Assembly (NCBI GenBank): GCA_905182175.1
Contig: CAJJAT010000013.1
Span: 25,024-89,023, forward strand
Origin: Flavobacteriales bacterium UBA1494
Lineage (GTDB): Bacteria; Bacteroidota; Bacteroidia; Flavobacteriales_E; Vicingaceae
Direction: 5' to 3'
Length of the DNA stretch: 64,000 nt
The notes beneath the pieces are model-generated. The model was not told the origin of the DNA and did not search any database. It worked only from the letters and a program-made list of their open reading frames with translations. A program made the position numbers and the translations under genes. Below are positions 27,950 to 38,153 of this stretch, piece after piece; the first letter of the stretch is position 1; every line of letters begins with the position of its first letter.

Positions 27950-29325
27950 GGATTATTTATTATTATTTTGTGTGTGATTTTTTTTTCAGAAGTTCTTATG
28001 ACAACCATGCAAACTCCGTCCGGCTGTTTTAACCCTTCGAATGCAATTTGATTTTTTCCGGCAAAGGATACAATGGCTTTACTCGCAATTAAGATGCCCA
28101 ATGCATTGTATAGAGCAACAGAGAATTTTAAAGGAGTGTCAGTTGCAATAAATACCTTAATATTTTGCTCATCAGGATTGAAATAAGCGTATGTACTTAG
28201 GTGTTTTATGTTATAATTGCATTCTCCAAAGACAATTACCTTTGAGGTGGTCTTGGTGCCATTAAGATCTGTCTGTTTTAAGCGATAATATGACCATCCC
28301 TTTAAAGGGCTAAAGTCAATTGTTGAGTACTTTAAAGTTGTTGTACTATTTCCTGCACCATCAATTCTTGATATTGAAGTGAAATTAATTCCATCAGCAG
28401 AACGCTCAACATTAAAGTAGTCATTGTTAATTTCAAGAGCAGTAACCCACTTTATTTTGATGGTTTCGTTCAAACATTCTCCCGTAAAGGTTAAGAGAGA
28501 TATTGGTAATGGCATAGACTCGTCGACAAGTGCCCACCATTTAGACCTGCCCAATAAAACCTCAGATTGTGAAGTAACTGTGACATTGTTAAAAGCAATA
28601 TCTGCTGTTCCTAAAGGATCTAATGGGAGCCAGTTTGCGGCTGTATTGTCCCAATATTGTGCACGTAAGTTTTCTTCTGCAATTGTGTTGCCCGTGATGG
28701 TAGCGTCCCATTCTGCAGTGGCATAACTGAAAATAAGGTCTGATAAATTAGGTCTGGTTGCAAAAGAAGCGTCCGTAGCATCTATTTGAAAAAAACGATC
28801 TACTCCAAATGCCGAGTTATCATTTCCTGAGCCAAGATAATTCGTAGGAAACATAGTTTGAGGTACAACTGTGCCTGCAGTTGGCAGGCTTGCACTGTTA
28901 ACCCCTGATCGAAATGTACTGAAAATGAGACTTCCATTACCTACAGCGTCCGATGTTGTAAAAGTTAAGGGTAGATCGAGCGTTATGCCAAGACCAAAAG
29001 GAACAGTAAATGTAGCAGCAGTATTGCCAACTTTCCATTTCACCCGATTGTTGCCGATAGTGCCTTCTGAGATTATCCAACCAGTATTGCCAATTCTAGT
29101 AATGGCATCATTTGAAACATTATCTATGACTAAGAAAGATCCCCTATTTATGTTGATAAAACTTGCATTATTAATGACAATACGAGCTTGAGAGTTCGCA
29201 CTATGATTACTTACCCCTAAAAAAAGAAGAAACAAGTAATATAAAGTACTGGAATTTAAACAATTATGTATATTTTTCCTCATTAGGAGGTAGAACATTA
29301 AAGCGATTAGATATACTTCTTTCAT
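27946..29325 (-). CDS. Secreted T9SS cargo protein with type A sorting domain
   Basis: 459 residues. The ATG at 29325 gives a long N-terminus; an in-frame ATG at 29283 (MRKNIHNCL) gives a more usual signal peptide ending NSQA. An N-terminal beta-rich region of about 260 residues, containing AAATFTVPFGLGI and RFFQIDATD, is of a type seen in Bacteroidota surface proteins. It is followed by LPISLLTFTGECLNETIKIK and DYFNVERSADGINFTSISRI. A C-terminal sorting domain ends VVIRTSEKKITHKIIINNP. It shares the linker and tail with the two pseudogenes of the region, but they carry DUF3494 where it has another N-terminal domain. First gene of a two-gene operon. Confidence 0.82.
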   Translation of the reverse strand: MKEVYLIALMFYLLMRKNIHNCLNSSTLYYLFLLFLGVSNHSANSQARIVINNASFININRGSFLVIDNVSNDAITRIGNTGWIISEGTIGNNRVKWKVGNTAATFTVPFGLGITLDLPLTFTTSDAVGNGSLIFSTFRSGVNSASLPTAGTVVPQTMFPTNYLGSGNDNSAFGVDRFFQIDATDASFATRPNLSDLIFSYATAEWDATITGNTIAEENLRAQYWDNTAANWLPLDPLGTADIAFNNVTVTSQSEVLLGRSKWWALVDESMPLPISLLTFTGECLNETIKIKWVTALEINNDYFNVERSADGINFTSISRIDGAGNSTTTLKYSTIDFSPLKGWSYYRLKQTDLNGTKTTSKVIVFGECNYNIKHLSTYAYFNPDEQNIKVFIATDTPLKFSVALYNALGILIASKAIVSFAGKNQIAFEGLKQPDGVCMVVIRTSEKKITHKIIINNP

Positions 29326-30229
29326 TGTGTCGTGTTCGTGTATTTTGACCTTTGCAAATGGAATGCCGGTTCACCCGAAATACACTTAAAAGTCTATTTT
29401 TAATCATCTTATGATTTCACCTTACTTGAATTTATACCTAAAAATGGACAGTTATTCCAGATTATGGAATTATTTCCAGTAAAATAGACGGAGTACGTTT
29501 TTTGGGAGAGAAAATTATATCAGTCTATCTCTTGTAGCGCTTTTTTTTGTAGATGAGCTACCAAGTTTTCTACTGATTAAAAGAAAATATTTTGTTTTTC
29601 TTAAAATAGGGAAAATACAAGCCAAAGGTTATATCCATAGCTGGTTATAGCGTTCGTTACCTAATACTAAAGTTAATAATTAGTGATAATTCATGTGCCT
29701 CAGGTATTTTGAGTGCGTGGATACAGAATTATAGCATTTGAACAAATAATTATTAAGCTCTAATGTTTCACTTTTAGAAGTCGTGCAGCGGTTGTGCCTT
29801 TTGGAATAGGTTACAATCGTTTTTGCGTGAGGAATGTTTAGCTGTTGCATGAAATGCGGTCATAGTATAAATCAAGCACGCAAATCCTTGATTCAAAAGG
29901 TTTTAGAATGATCCTTTATGATAATAAGTAAAGTAGAAAATATTTTTGATCAAATTATTTGATTGTTTGCAACGGTTGGTCAAATAATGGAAGTACGAAG
30001 GATCATTTTTTTTCAATAGTCTATTTATTATTACAAGCATGTTATATTTCTGTAGTAAATTAAGAGTTAGGTTAAAGATAGATAAAGTTTAAATTTTTGA
30101 TAGCATTATTTTATATTCTTAAGGCCTTATGAGAAGAATAAGAAGTGTGTTGTTCCTGCTAAAATCAAGGACTCTTTTTAGTGGGTGTTTGTTCTACTAA
30201 TGTTTCCAATCATAATTGCATCGTTAAAA
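29326..30229. other. Gene-free stretch upstream of the DUF3494 operon
   Basis: 904 bases, AT-rich, with stops in all frames. It must contain the promoter of the 29325 gene, but no clear TAnnTTTG/TTTG pair was picked out. No coding remnant was recognised. Confidence 0.5.
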
Positions 30230-31020
30230 ATATTTTTTGCACTTACGGTATAATGTGTTCTTTTTGTTTATAACAAGCTAATATAATCACTTAGACAATA
30301 TTTTAATTGCTCGGCTGAAGTGAATTAATAGTTACAGATACTCTCGTGTTTTATTGTTCTAAAAAGGCTCTTAGCGGCTGTGTTATCGAAACAGTTTTCT
30401 TCTTTACCCATGTTTTGCGTTACTTTCATATTTTATCGTAAACAGATAACGCTTTATTCGAAGCCTTTAGAACTCCTTGATTTTAGTAAAACAGAAAACC
30501 AACCTTTGCTTTTGTTAAATTCATTGCTGAAAGCCATGAATGGCCAATTCTATTCTTTGCTTTCACATCTTTACTCGATGTCGAATAAACTAACCTTTTG
30601 TTCGCGAAGGCAATTATCGTTGCAAACCCCGGCCATTCAACGTTTACTTTGATGTATGTAATGTCTAATGCCCATTTTACAACAATTTCCTTTCTTCAGT
30701 TTATCTATCTAAAACGTAATTAGTGATCGAATAAGAGCAATTTGAGTCTATTATAATTACAAGTGTCTTCTGTAAAACATATTTTAACTTTAGTTCTTTT
30801 ATTTAAATAGTAACCTAGGACCGCAGATATAAATTGTCTATTCGTAGTGTATTTTGAATAAGTAAACTACAGGTATCTAAGTATTATGCGTCAACGACTA
30901 ATTACACCGTCTTTTACACTATACTCCCCGTAAATAAATCTAGCACTTTTGCCTGCTTAAAGCAACTCAACGATACTAGTTTTAAATTCTTTTTGCAAAA
31001 AGTCTTTCTATAACTATAAA
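30230..31020 (-). mobile_element. Remnant of an IS3-family insertion sequence (orfA and orfB degraded)
   Basis: Reading downwards from about 31000, the peptide KEFKTSIVELL-stop-AGKSARF followed by YSVKDGVISR matches the helix-turn-helix start of IS3-type OrfA. Further on, KWALDITYIKVNVEWPGFAT, LVYSTSSKDVKAKN and MGKEENCFDNTAAKSLFRTI (followed by KHE) match the DDE integrase core of OrfB, with Asp in the DITYI motif and a WDNAxAESFFxTLK-like segment. KRTHYTV matches the RRHSALGY end. The region between OrfA and OrfB is shortened, and there are many stops and shifts. No terminal inverted repeats or target duplication could be fixed by eye. Confidence 0.82.
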
Positions 31021-31434
31021 TATATAGTTGCAGCCCATATAACGCAATTATCAATACTAAATACTTCAGTGTCTTAAATAGACACTCAAATTTGAAACAA
31101 TAGCGATTTATTGTGGTTGATATCGCTAAAATAGATTAACAAACGAAATATATTAAAGTAAGAACCCAATAGCGGATGAAGTATATTGCTTTACTTGGTA
31201 TGAGCTGGTATTTTTCGAATTTTGTGTTTAGTGTTTTGCCAGACTGACCGTTCAGAGAGAATCTCTATTGAAAAGCACAGAAATAAAATCTAACCACTTT
31301 GATTAGTAGAATAATGGTGTAAGTAATGTTTCAAAAACGGCACCTAACTATATAAATGAATAGTAGCTTTTCATTTGTACGATTATAGTAACGTATCAAA
31401 TTTAGTTGCAATAGTTAATCGTTTTTCTAATGTA
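31021..31434. other. Stretch between the IS3 remnant and the second DUF3494 pseudogene
   Basis: 414 bases. The only structure noted is a short hairpin (TAGCGAT at 31101-31107 with ATCGCTA at 31122-31128). No gene was recognised. Confidence 0.45.
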
Positions 31435-33344
31435 TTAGTCCCAAATAAATAATTTGTTGGTTGTTATAACACTGCTTTCTTGAATCAATTTAAAAAAGTA
31501 CACACGCCCAGTTAAATCATTGCAATGCAGAGTAAACATTTGTACAGGCATTTACCGAATTTTTTTTACCGTCTGCCCATATGAATTGGATTTTGTCAAC
31601 TTTGAGCTGTTAAAATATTCAGCGGTATGGAAAATTGTTTTGACTGAAAAAGGATTTACGTAGACAGTCAGATTATGATCATTTAGCTTCTTGAATCTTT
31701 CAGTTAAAAATCTAGAATAGCCGGTTTGCTCATTGTAATCAGTTTGTTTTAGAGGATAATAAGCCCGTCTATTTAAAGGTCTATGGTTAAATGTTATATA
31801 GCTAAATTTTTGCGTGCTATTCCCGGTACGATTTACCTTAATAATTGAATTGAAATCAACTCCATCAACAGAGCGTTCAATAGGAAAGTAGTCATTATTA
31901 ATTTCGGCAGTAGTAATCTCATTTAGCAGGATAGTTAACTCTTTTAATGTAGAGGTAAAATGAAGTATATAAATGGTTTAAGAATAAAAATTAGAACTGT
32001 TAAAGCAAAGGGGATCATTATAAAATACGCCCGTACTAAATCCGATTCCTCCACTCGTAAAAAGCATTCTTCACTTTATATTCGTCCTTGCCGCTGCGCT
32101 GCACACTCCATCATGAGAAAATAGTGTTCTTTTAATATAACGATAAGCTTCAACACTAGCTGCACCTGAAGCAGGTCCTGCTGATATAAGCCAAATAGCA
32201 GTACAACGCTGGGTTCTATTTTGAAGGTTACTAATGACGAGGCTGCGACAGAAAATGCTCCTTTACACTTAAAATAAACACAGCATCCGCGTCTCCTTCT
32301 CTATCAAGAAAAATTGTTCTGCCCGATGAACCTGCGGAATCAATGTAGTATATCCTTTGGTGTTAAGGTTTCACCTGATTCAAAAGCTGGAGGATGTGTA
32401 AATACAGCATTTGGGATAACCGTAAGAAGCGTATAGGCAGCATTTAAATCTACTTTAGCTTGCAACCTTATGGCATTCTTATTGTAAAAAGACCCAACAA
32501 TTGTTCAAGTTTCAAAACTACTAATGGTTCCTTCGCTTGTGCCAATGTCTCCAATAAATCCCGATGAAGCAGCGTTTGCGATGGCTACAGCGCTAGTAAA
32601 AAGACCAAAACTTTTAGCACTATCAAAAAAATCAACAACTAGAGCGGGATGGCAACCACCAACGCAATAAAATTTAATGTTGATTGGACCTGAAGTGACA
32701 ATAGAAATGCATTCATCGTCAATAGATATAGCACTTTTTGAGGTAAGCATTCTTCCTTCTATCTACAATTTACGCTTGTTGTAATAGCAACGGGATGAGC
32801 AAATAAAGTTCTTTTTATTAGACTTCTTGCTTTCACAGAAATAGTGACTTTAGCCATTCAGAAAATGTTACAAGCTAGAGTTCCGTTACTCAGAACAGCC
32901 TGCGATCCTCAATCGAACGTTAGGGCTCCAGCAAATTTTATTGTGAGTACAACATCAGGGTTTCCTTTCCCGACAAGAGTAAGCGTTCTATTTGCTGCAC
33001 CTGTGCTGCTTATTTAATAAACGCCTTGACTTATGGTTTCATTAAATCCAAAAGTTGGAGAATGTTTGCAATGGTCGGTTGGTAACAAAAATATTGCTGA
33101 GGTGAATATACACTCTTAGTAAATCTATTCTGGCAAAATTGGTTGTAACGTCAGTATTGTATTTGGCTCCATTATAAATGCTAGTTATTTGACCAACAAT
33201 TTTACTTGCATCTCCTGTAAATTGTTGTGTATTTGAAAACGCTCCGGTTCCAGTGCAAGCTCCAAAAGAAGAAAGAGTTTTTAATTGAAGCTTTTGACAA
33301 TAGATTAGACTTTGTAAAATTAAAAGCAATCCACCTTTAACCAT
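31435..33344 (-). pseudogene. Second decayed DUF3494 protein with T9SS tail
   Basis: It starts at 33344 with a signal-like MVKGGLLLILQSLIYCQ. Broken DUF3494 sequence follows (ACTGTGAFSNTQQFTGDASK; YNGAKYNTDVTTNFARIDLL; later GFIGDIGTSEGTISSFE from a second copy). The linker is DYFPIERSVDGVDFNSIIKV, followed by YYPLKQTDYNEQTGYS-like remains. A type A sorting tail closes the gene (DLTGRVYFFKLIQESSVITT, stop TAA at 31435-31437). The architecture is the same as in the pseudogene at 24.4-26.3 kb, so both come from one ancestral tandem-domain gene. Frameshifts and stops are frequent. Confidence 0.8.
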
Positions 33345-33915
33345 GTTTTGATTAGCCGCTCCATGTTAATTAACTATTAGATGCCAAAATAATCTCAAAG
33401 CTTGAATAGATTTCAAAAACATTCAACTTCCTAATGTGCATTCAGGATTTTCCAATGTTTTCAAAAATTTATAAATTATATAAATACTGGAGATTGATTT
33501 CATAATGAAAACGAAGTGGAAAATATTTGTGCTTTTTTGTATATCTAAAATTCAATTAAATAAGCAGAATTTCAGTTGATTTAAGCTGCTTCTTAAAAAG
33601 AGAAAAGTAGAAGAGTTTCTTTAAGGTTTGTTGCAATTTCCAAACAAAAAAATGATTGCGGTGAGCTATTAATTCCATATATATTGAAACATTGTTTCCC
33701 TAAAAATAGAAAAAATAAAATTGTTTCTCGAGGGTATTCTCATAGCGCACATTAATTGGTATAATTCTCGATTTTTTTGTAAAAAATAAACCTAGATCAA
33801 TGTAGGTTTAAACATTTCGGGTATTAATTCGCAGGCAGCATATTTAGTAAAAAACCAATGTCTAAGGTTATCGAAAATTGGAGTGGCTATTTAAATAGGT
33901 GTAAGGGTTGGAAAA
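33345..33915. other. Gene-free stretch
   Basis: 571 AT-rich bases between the second DUF3494 pseudogene and the small secreted protein. No coding remnant, RNA or clear regulatory motif was recognised. Confidence 0.5.
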
Positions 33916-34488
33916 TTAGTTTGAGTTATTTTTAGAAATTTTATTTACTTCATTCAATTCAATTTCTCTCAGTCTGTTTTTAGTGTATCTTCGGTTGAAC
34001 TTATAATATTTTAAATCATTGTCTATTTCAATGATAGCAATAGGAAAGTCGTGTACACTGTAGTCCATATCTTCCGTTTCTTGATTTAGAGTGATATCAA
34101 ATTTATAGCGTTTTGTAAAATGATCTAAATCTTCTGTTTTATAAGTTTTAACGATTACTCTTTTAGCAACATATCCCTCTTTCTCAAATTGAAGAGTATA
34201 GTGCTTTTCGCAATCTGCGGTAAAAACAAACTTTCCATTATTTTTTGTTTTATATTCTGATAAACAGACATTATCATCAAAAACTTTTACAATTACGTCT
34301 TTGGCTTTTTTACCGTCTATAAATATCTTGCCTACAAATTCGGAGCTACTTAAGTGCTTTGTTGTGTCTTGAGTTGTTGTGTCTTGCGTTGTTGTGTCCT
34401 GATATAATGAATTTTGGGCTGTTGCGCTCGTGACACTAAGCAGAAGTAATGAGAAGACGACTAGCAAGTAATAGGATTTTAATTTCAT
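33916..34488 (-). CDS. Small secreted protein with carboxypeptidase-regulatory-like fold
   Basis: 190 residues from the preferred ATG at 34488, which has AAGGAA 4 bases upstream and gives a normal signal peptide (MKLKSYYLLVVFSLLLLSVT, ending TAQN). An upstream in-frame ATG at 34515 would add nine polar residues. After a DTTTQ repeat (three copies) comes a beta-sandwich-like segment (EFVGKIFIDGKKAKDVIVKV, NGKFVFTADCEKHYTLQF) of the CarboxypepD_reg type. The basic C-terminal part contains FPIAIIEIDNDLKYYKFNRR. The protein at 49469-49963 has the same layout and is probably a distant paralogue. Function unknown. Confidence 0.7.
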   Translation of the reverse strand: MKLKSYYLLVVFSLLLLSVTSATAQNSLYQDTTTQDTTTQDTTKHLSSSEFVGKIFIDGKKAKDVIVKVFDDNVCLSEYKTKNNGKFVFTADCEKHYTLQFEKEGYVAKRVIVKTYKTEDLDHFTKRYKFDITLNQETEDMDYSVHDFPIAIIEIDNDLKYYKFNRRYTKNRLREIELNEVNKISKNNSN

Positions 34489-35612
34489 AGTTCCTTGTTT
34501 TTTATTTTGAATCAAAGAGTGCAGAACTAGACTAGGGGAGTATCAAATTTTAACTACCCTGGCTCTAGAGTATTTTACATTTTCTTATCTCATGGTGGGC
34601 TGTCGAGTGATAAAATTTACCTCAATAAATTACAATCGATCCAAGCATTATTTACCGTTACCAACATCTGATTATATGTAACATATCAACATTTTTTTGG
34701 GATTAACGTTACAACTCGATTTATTTCCATTATAACTGACTTTGAGAGCATTTGCTTTATACATCTACTTGCTATCGTTAGCTCCTTCTGTTGACTTTTA
34801 GGCATTAACGCTAAGTTTCAATTTTACTTCTTCGTTTTCTGTCATATTACTATTTTTAGTTCTTATTGTCATTTGCTCCATAGAACAACTAGATTTTAAA
34901 TTGTCGGAAAAATAGGTTTTTGAACCTTTGTAATAAACAAATACTCCATTAGAAAGATTTCATAGCGAGAGAAACTGCCATTCTGATAAAATGAGTTAAC
35001 TAATGCCATTTATTAGGTTTATCCCTGACCGGTTACTTTCTTAAAGAGTTCATAAAAAGATCAAAAGCAATAAAGTAAAGATCCTGTTAACAAAAACCTT
35101 AGAGTCGGTGTTATTAATTTTTTAGTTCATAATTTGTTCTTTTCATTTACATATAAATCTAATATACAGATTAAATTAAAATTTTTGAATTAAGTAATGT
35201 CCAAACGTGAATATTCAATTTCCCAATGTATTAGATGTCTTTCTTTGCACTGCAATAATTGTTTAAATTACTTACTTTAAGTAACGTTTTAAGAAATACG
35301 GACGAGGAAAAATGGAACATAAGAAGAAATTTCTTTTGTTTATTTGAAATCGGAAAGCATAAAAAGCTTCAAATTTGATACACATTTAATCTTTTTTATT
35401 TTGTGTTTAAATAGAAGTTGAGAGATTTTCTTCTAGGTAGGTGCTTTTAAGAAAGGCCATTCAAAAGTAGGGACGTTTATATTTTTGATTTACGGACTAT
35501 CGTCTCATCAAACAATTCTATCTTTACAACCTAAGGAGTCAAGGTATAATTTAAAGTAGTACTTTCAAATAGGGTCTAATTACTTAAACAGAGTATAATC
35601 ATCTGTTAGCAA
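34489..35612. other. Long gene-poor stretch
   Basis: About 1.1 kb without a convincing gene. A short minus-strand open piece near 34880-34800 (MTENEEVKLKLSVNA) is followed by stops and may be a remnant, but it was not identified. Confidence 0.45.
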
Positions 35613-35855
35613 TCATAAGAGGCTTTTAGCCTGTCTATAAAGTGCGGTGTCGCTTCCTTGCCCGTCTTCAAACGCTTCTACATATTCCTCAACAAAAGAC
35701 TTTAACGACACTTCGTTATTGCTAACACTAAATAAATCCAGTACTTGCTGTGCGGCATCATCTGAAGATATTCCGTCATGTAAAACTCTGTATAGTATTT
35801 TTTTAATTTCTATTTTTATAACCGTAATGGTTTTATTTTTAACATTAAATGTTAT
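35613..35855 (-). pseudogene. Small open frame without a standard start codon
   Basis: From 35855 to the TGA at 35613-35615 the minus strand is open for 80 codons. It encodes a plausible small acidic helical protein (KKILYRVLHDGISSDDAAQQ, then FVEEYVEAFEDGQGS). Amino-acid composition and codon use look coding, but there is no ATG, GTG or TTG start before the upstream stop. It may have lost its start codon or use a rare one (ATT, ATA). No function is known to me. Confidence 0.35.
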
Positions 35856-36318
35856 TTAATTGAAATTGGATGAATAAACTAGTGATGTTCTTTCTTTTAT
35901 TTTGAGATTATTACATTATTTATGGTCCGGCACTGGTTAATTTTATTGCGTGATTTCCATTTAAAAACTTTCAAATACGTTCTAAAATGCACGTGGTGTT
36001 TTAACTTTAATGTTCCATTTAAATGTAGGCATAACTTTTTTAAAATTAGATGATTATTCCTGTTTTTAGACTACTTTTTGGATTTAGCACTGCAGTTAGG
36101 TTAACATTTAAATGATGATTCCAATCAATAAAACCGTCAATTACAATCTTCGTTACCACTTAATTTCTTTACTATCAAGTTTGAAACAGTAATAGAAATG
36201 GTTGACTCTTACTTTGCTTATTGTGGTAATCTTTCCGACCGGAGTTTGGTCAATACTTTTAGATAGTTACAAATTACGTTCATCTCCTATTTCTGCTATT
36301 GCCACAACTTTTTGCATA
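35856..36318. other. Stretch downstream of the polyamine genes, no gene seen
   Basis: 463 AT-rich bases. No clear terminator for the deoxyhypusine synthase-like gene was found, and no coding remnant was recognised. Confidence 0.45.
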
Positions 36319-37299
36319 CTACCAGCCCAGGAGATATGCGAAAACTAACGGAGCCACTATACTTGCATCAGATTCAATAATAAACTTAGGCGTATCTATT
36401 CCCAGCTTACCCCATGTAATTTTTTCGTTAGGCACTGCTCCCGAATACGAACCATAACTTGTTGTTGAATCACTAATTTGACAGAAATAACTCCAAAACG
36501 GGGTCTTTTCCATTTTCATATCCTGATACAACATAGGAACAACGCATATGGGGAAGTCTCCCGCTATGCCACCTCCAATCTGGAAAAACCCAATTCCCTC
36601 TTCTCCAGCATTTTCAATGTGCCATTTTGCTAAATATTGCATGTACTCTATTCCCGATTTAATAGTAGTTGGCACTAATTGTTCTTTTATACAATACGAA
36701 GCGAAAATATTACCCATTGTAGAATCTTCCCAACCTGGCACTACAATTGGCAAATTCTTCTCTGCTGCAGCTAACATCCAACTGTCTTTCGGATCTATCT
36801 GGTAGTACTCTTCCAGTTTGCCCGATAACAGCAATTCATACATGTACTCATGTGGGAGATACCGTTGGCCGTTTTGTTCAGCATTTTTCCAAAGTTCCAA
36901 CATTGGGTATTCTAGTCTTCGAAATGCTTCTTCTTCAGGAATGCAGGTGTCAGTGACCCGATTCAGACCTCTTTCCATTAGTGCCCATTCTTGTTCAGGA
37001 GTTAGGTCTCTGTAATTTGGAACCCTTTCATAATAGTCATGCGCTACAAGATTCATAATATCTTCCTCTAAGTTAGCGCCTGTGCAAGAAATGATATGGA
37101 CCTTATCTTGGCGTATCATCTCAGCTAACGATTTACCAAGCTCAGCAGTGCTCATTGCTCCCGCAAGTGTAATCATCATCTTTTTGCCCTCGTTTAAATG
37201 TTGTTGGTAGCCTTTTGCAGCATCTACCAAAGAGGCTGCATTAAAATGCTTGAAATGTGTTTCTACAAACTGCCCTACAGGACCTGTTTTATTGATCAT
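36319..37299 (-). CDS. Deoxyhypusine synthase-like protein (possible homospermidine synthase)
   Basis: 326 residues covering the full deoxyhypusine synthase fold. Family motifs seen are MMITLAGAMSTAELGKSLAE, HIISCTGANLEEDIMN, NLPIVVPGWEDSTMGN, FFQIGGGIAGDFPICVVPML and, near the end, GSYSGAVPNEKITWGKLG with the catalytic Lys at about 298. The eukaryotic enzyme transfers an aminobutyl group from spermidine to eIF5A using NAD. Bacteria have no such target, and a cyanobacterial homologue makes homospermidine from putrescine. The gene overlaps the agmatinase gene by 4 bases, which would supply putrescine, so a role in making a longer polyamine is likely but inferred. Confidence 0.88.
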   Translation of the reverse strand: MINKTGPVGQFVETHFKHFNAASLVDAAKGYQQHLNEGKKMMITLAGAMSTAELGKSLAEMIRQDKVHIISCTGANLEEDIMNLVAHDYYERVPNYRDLTPEQEWALMERGLNRVTDTCIPEEEAFRRLEYPMLELWKNAEQNGQRYLPHEYMYELLLSGKLEEYYQIDPKDSWMLAAAEKNLPIVVPGWEDSTMGNIFASYCIKEQLVPTTIKSGIEYMQYLAKWHIENAGEEGIGFFQIGGGIAGDFPICVVPMLYQDMKMEKTPFWSYFCQISDSTTSYGSYSGAVPNEKITWGKLGIDTPKFIIESDASIVAPLVFAYLLGW

Positions 37300-38153
37300 G
37301 ATGTGTGGAATTTATAACTTAATAATTTATAAAATAATTTAGCAGCTAGGAAGTCAGGTGCCTGTAACCCCTTAATTGGCGCCAATTCTACAATATCGAA
37401 ACCAACTACATTTTTGGCTTTGAAAATTTTTCTCAGGTATTCAATGGTCGTATTCCACAGCAATCCTCCGGGTTCCGGAGTCCCTGTTGAAGGCATAATA
37501 GAAGGGTCAAAAACATCTAAATCTATCGTTAAATAAACATCCTCTGTTAATTGCTTAATAGATTCCTCCATCCAATCTGTTTGACCAAAAATATCTTCGG
37601 CAAAGTAACAGTGACTTTTTCTTAAAAAAGGGATTTCAGAACGATCCATACTTCGTATCCCAACTTGAACTAGGTTTGTATCCTTGCTTGCTTGATGAAG
37701 TGCACAAGCATGATTGTATGGCGAGCCATCGTAATGATCCCGCAAATCGGCATGTGCATCTAATTGAAGTACAGATAAGTTTTTGTAGTGTTCTTGATGC
37801 GCTTTGATAATACCAATACTTACTGAATGTTCTCCACCAAAGAAACTTAAAAATTTATTCGATTGCAGTAGTTCAACAGTTCTGGCATATACCGCTTTAA
37901 AAACAGCTTCAGGAGATTCTTTTTCAGTTATTTCAGGCAAAATATGAATTCCTTTTTTAGATACTTCAGAGTCTGTTTCAATATCATACAGTTCCATATT
38001 TTCAGCGGCAAACAAAAAGGATTCAAATCCTTTGTCCGCTCCTTTTCCCCAAGTACTTGTTCCATCGTAAGGAATAGATTGTATCCAAATTTTAGCGGTG
38101 TCTTTCTTACAAAGTTTGGCATCTATTCCTGCAAAATTGCGTGTTTTATTCAT
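37296..38153 (-). CDS. speB: Agmatinase-like ureohydrolase
   Basis: 285 residues, the normal length. All manganese-binding motifs are present: GGEHSVSIG, LDAHADLRDHYDG and TIDLDVFDPSIMP (residues about 105-240). These enzymes split agmatine into putrescine and urea. The gene overlaps the decarboxylase gene upstream by 8 bases and the deoxyhypusine synthase-like gene by 4, which favours agmatine over arginine or formiminoglutamate as substrate. Assignment as agmatinase rather than arginase rests on this context. Confidence 0.88.
   Translation of the reverse strand: MNKTRNFAGIDAKLCKKDTAKIWIQSIPYDGTSTWGKGADKGFESFLFAAENMELYDIETDSEVSKKGIHILPEITEKESPEAVFKAVYARTVELLQSNKFLSFFGGEHSVSIGIIKAHQEHYKNLSVLQLDAHADLRDHYDGSPYNHACALHQASKDTNLVQVGIRSMDRSEIPFLRKSHCYFAEDIFGQTDWMEESIKQLTEDVYLTIDLDVFDPSIMPSTGTPEPGGLLWNTTIEYLRKIFKAKNVVGFDIVELAPIKGLQAPDFLAAKLFYKLLSYKFHTS

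Noticed and set aside
35647..35859. Plus-strand 70-codon frame.
   Set aside because: The opposite strand gives a more protein-like acidic sequence over the same bases; the plus frame is Ser/Thr/Leu-rich shadow.
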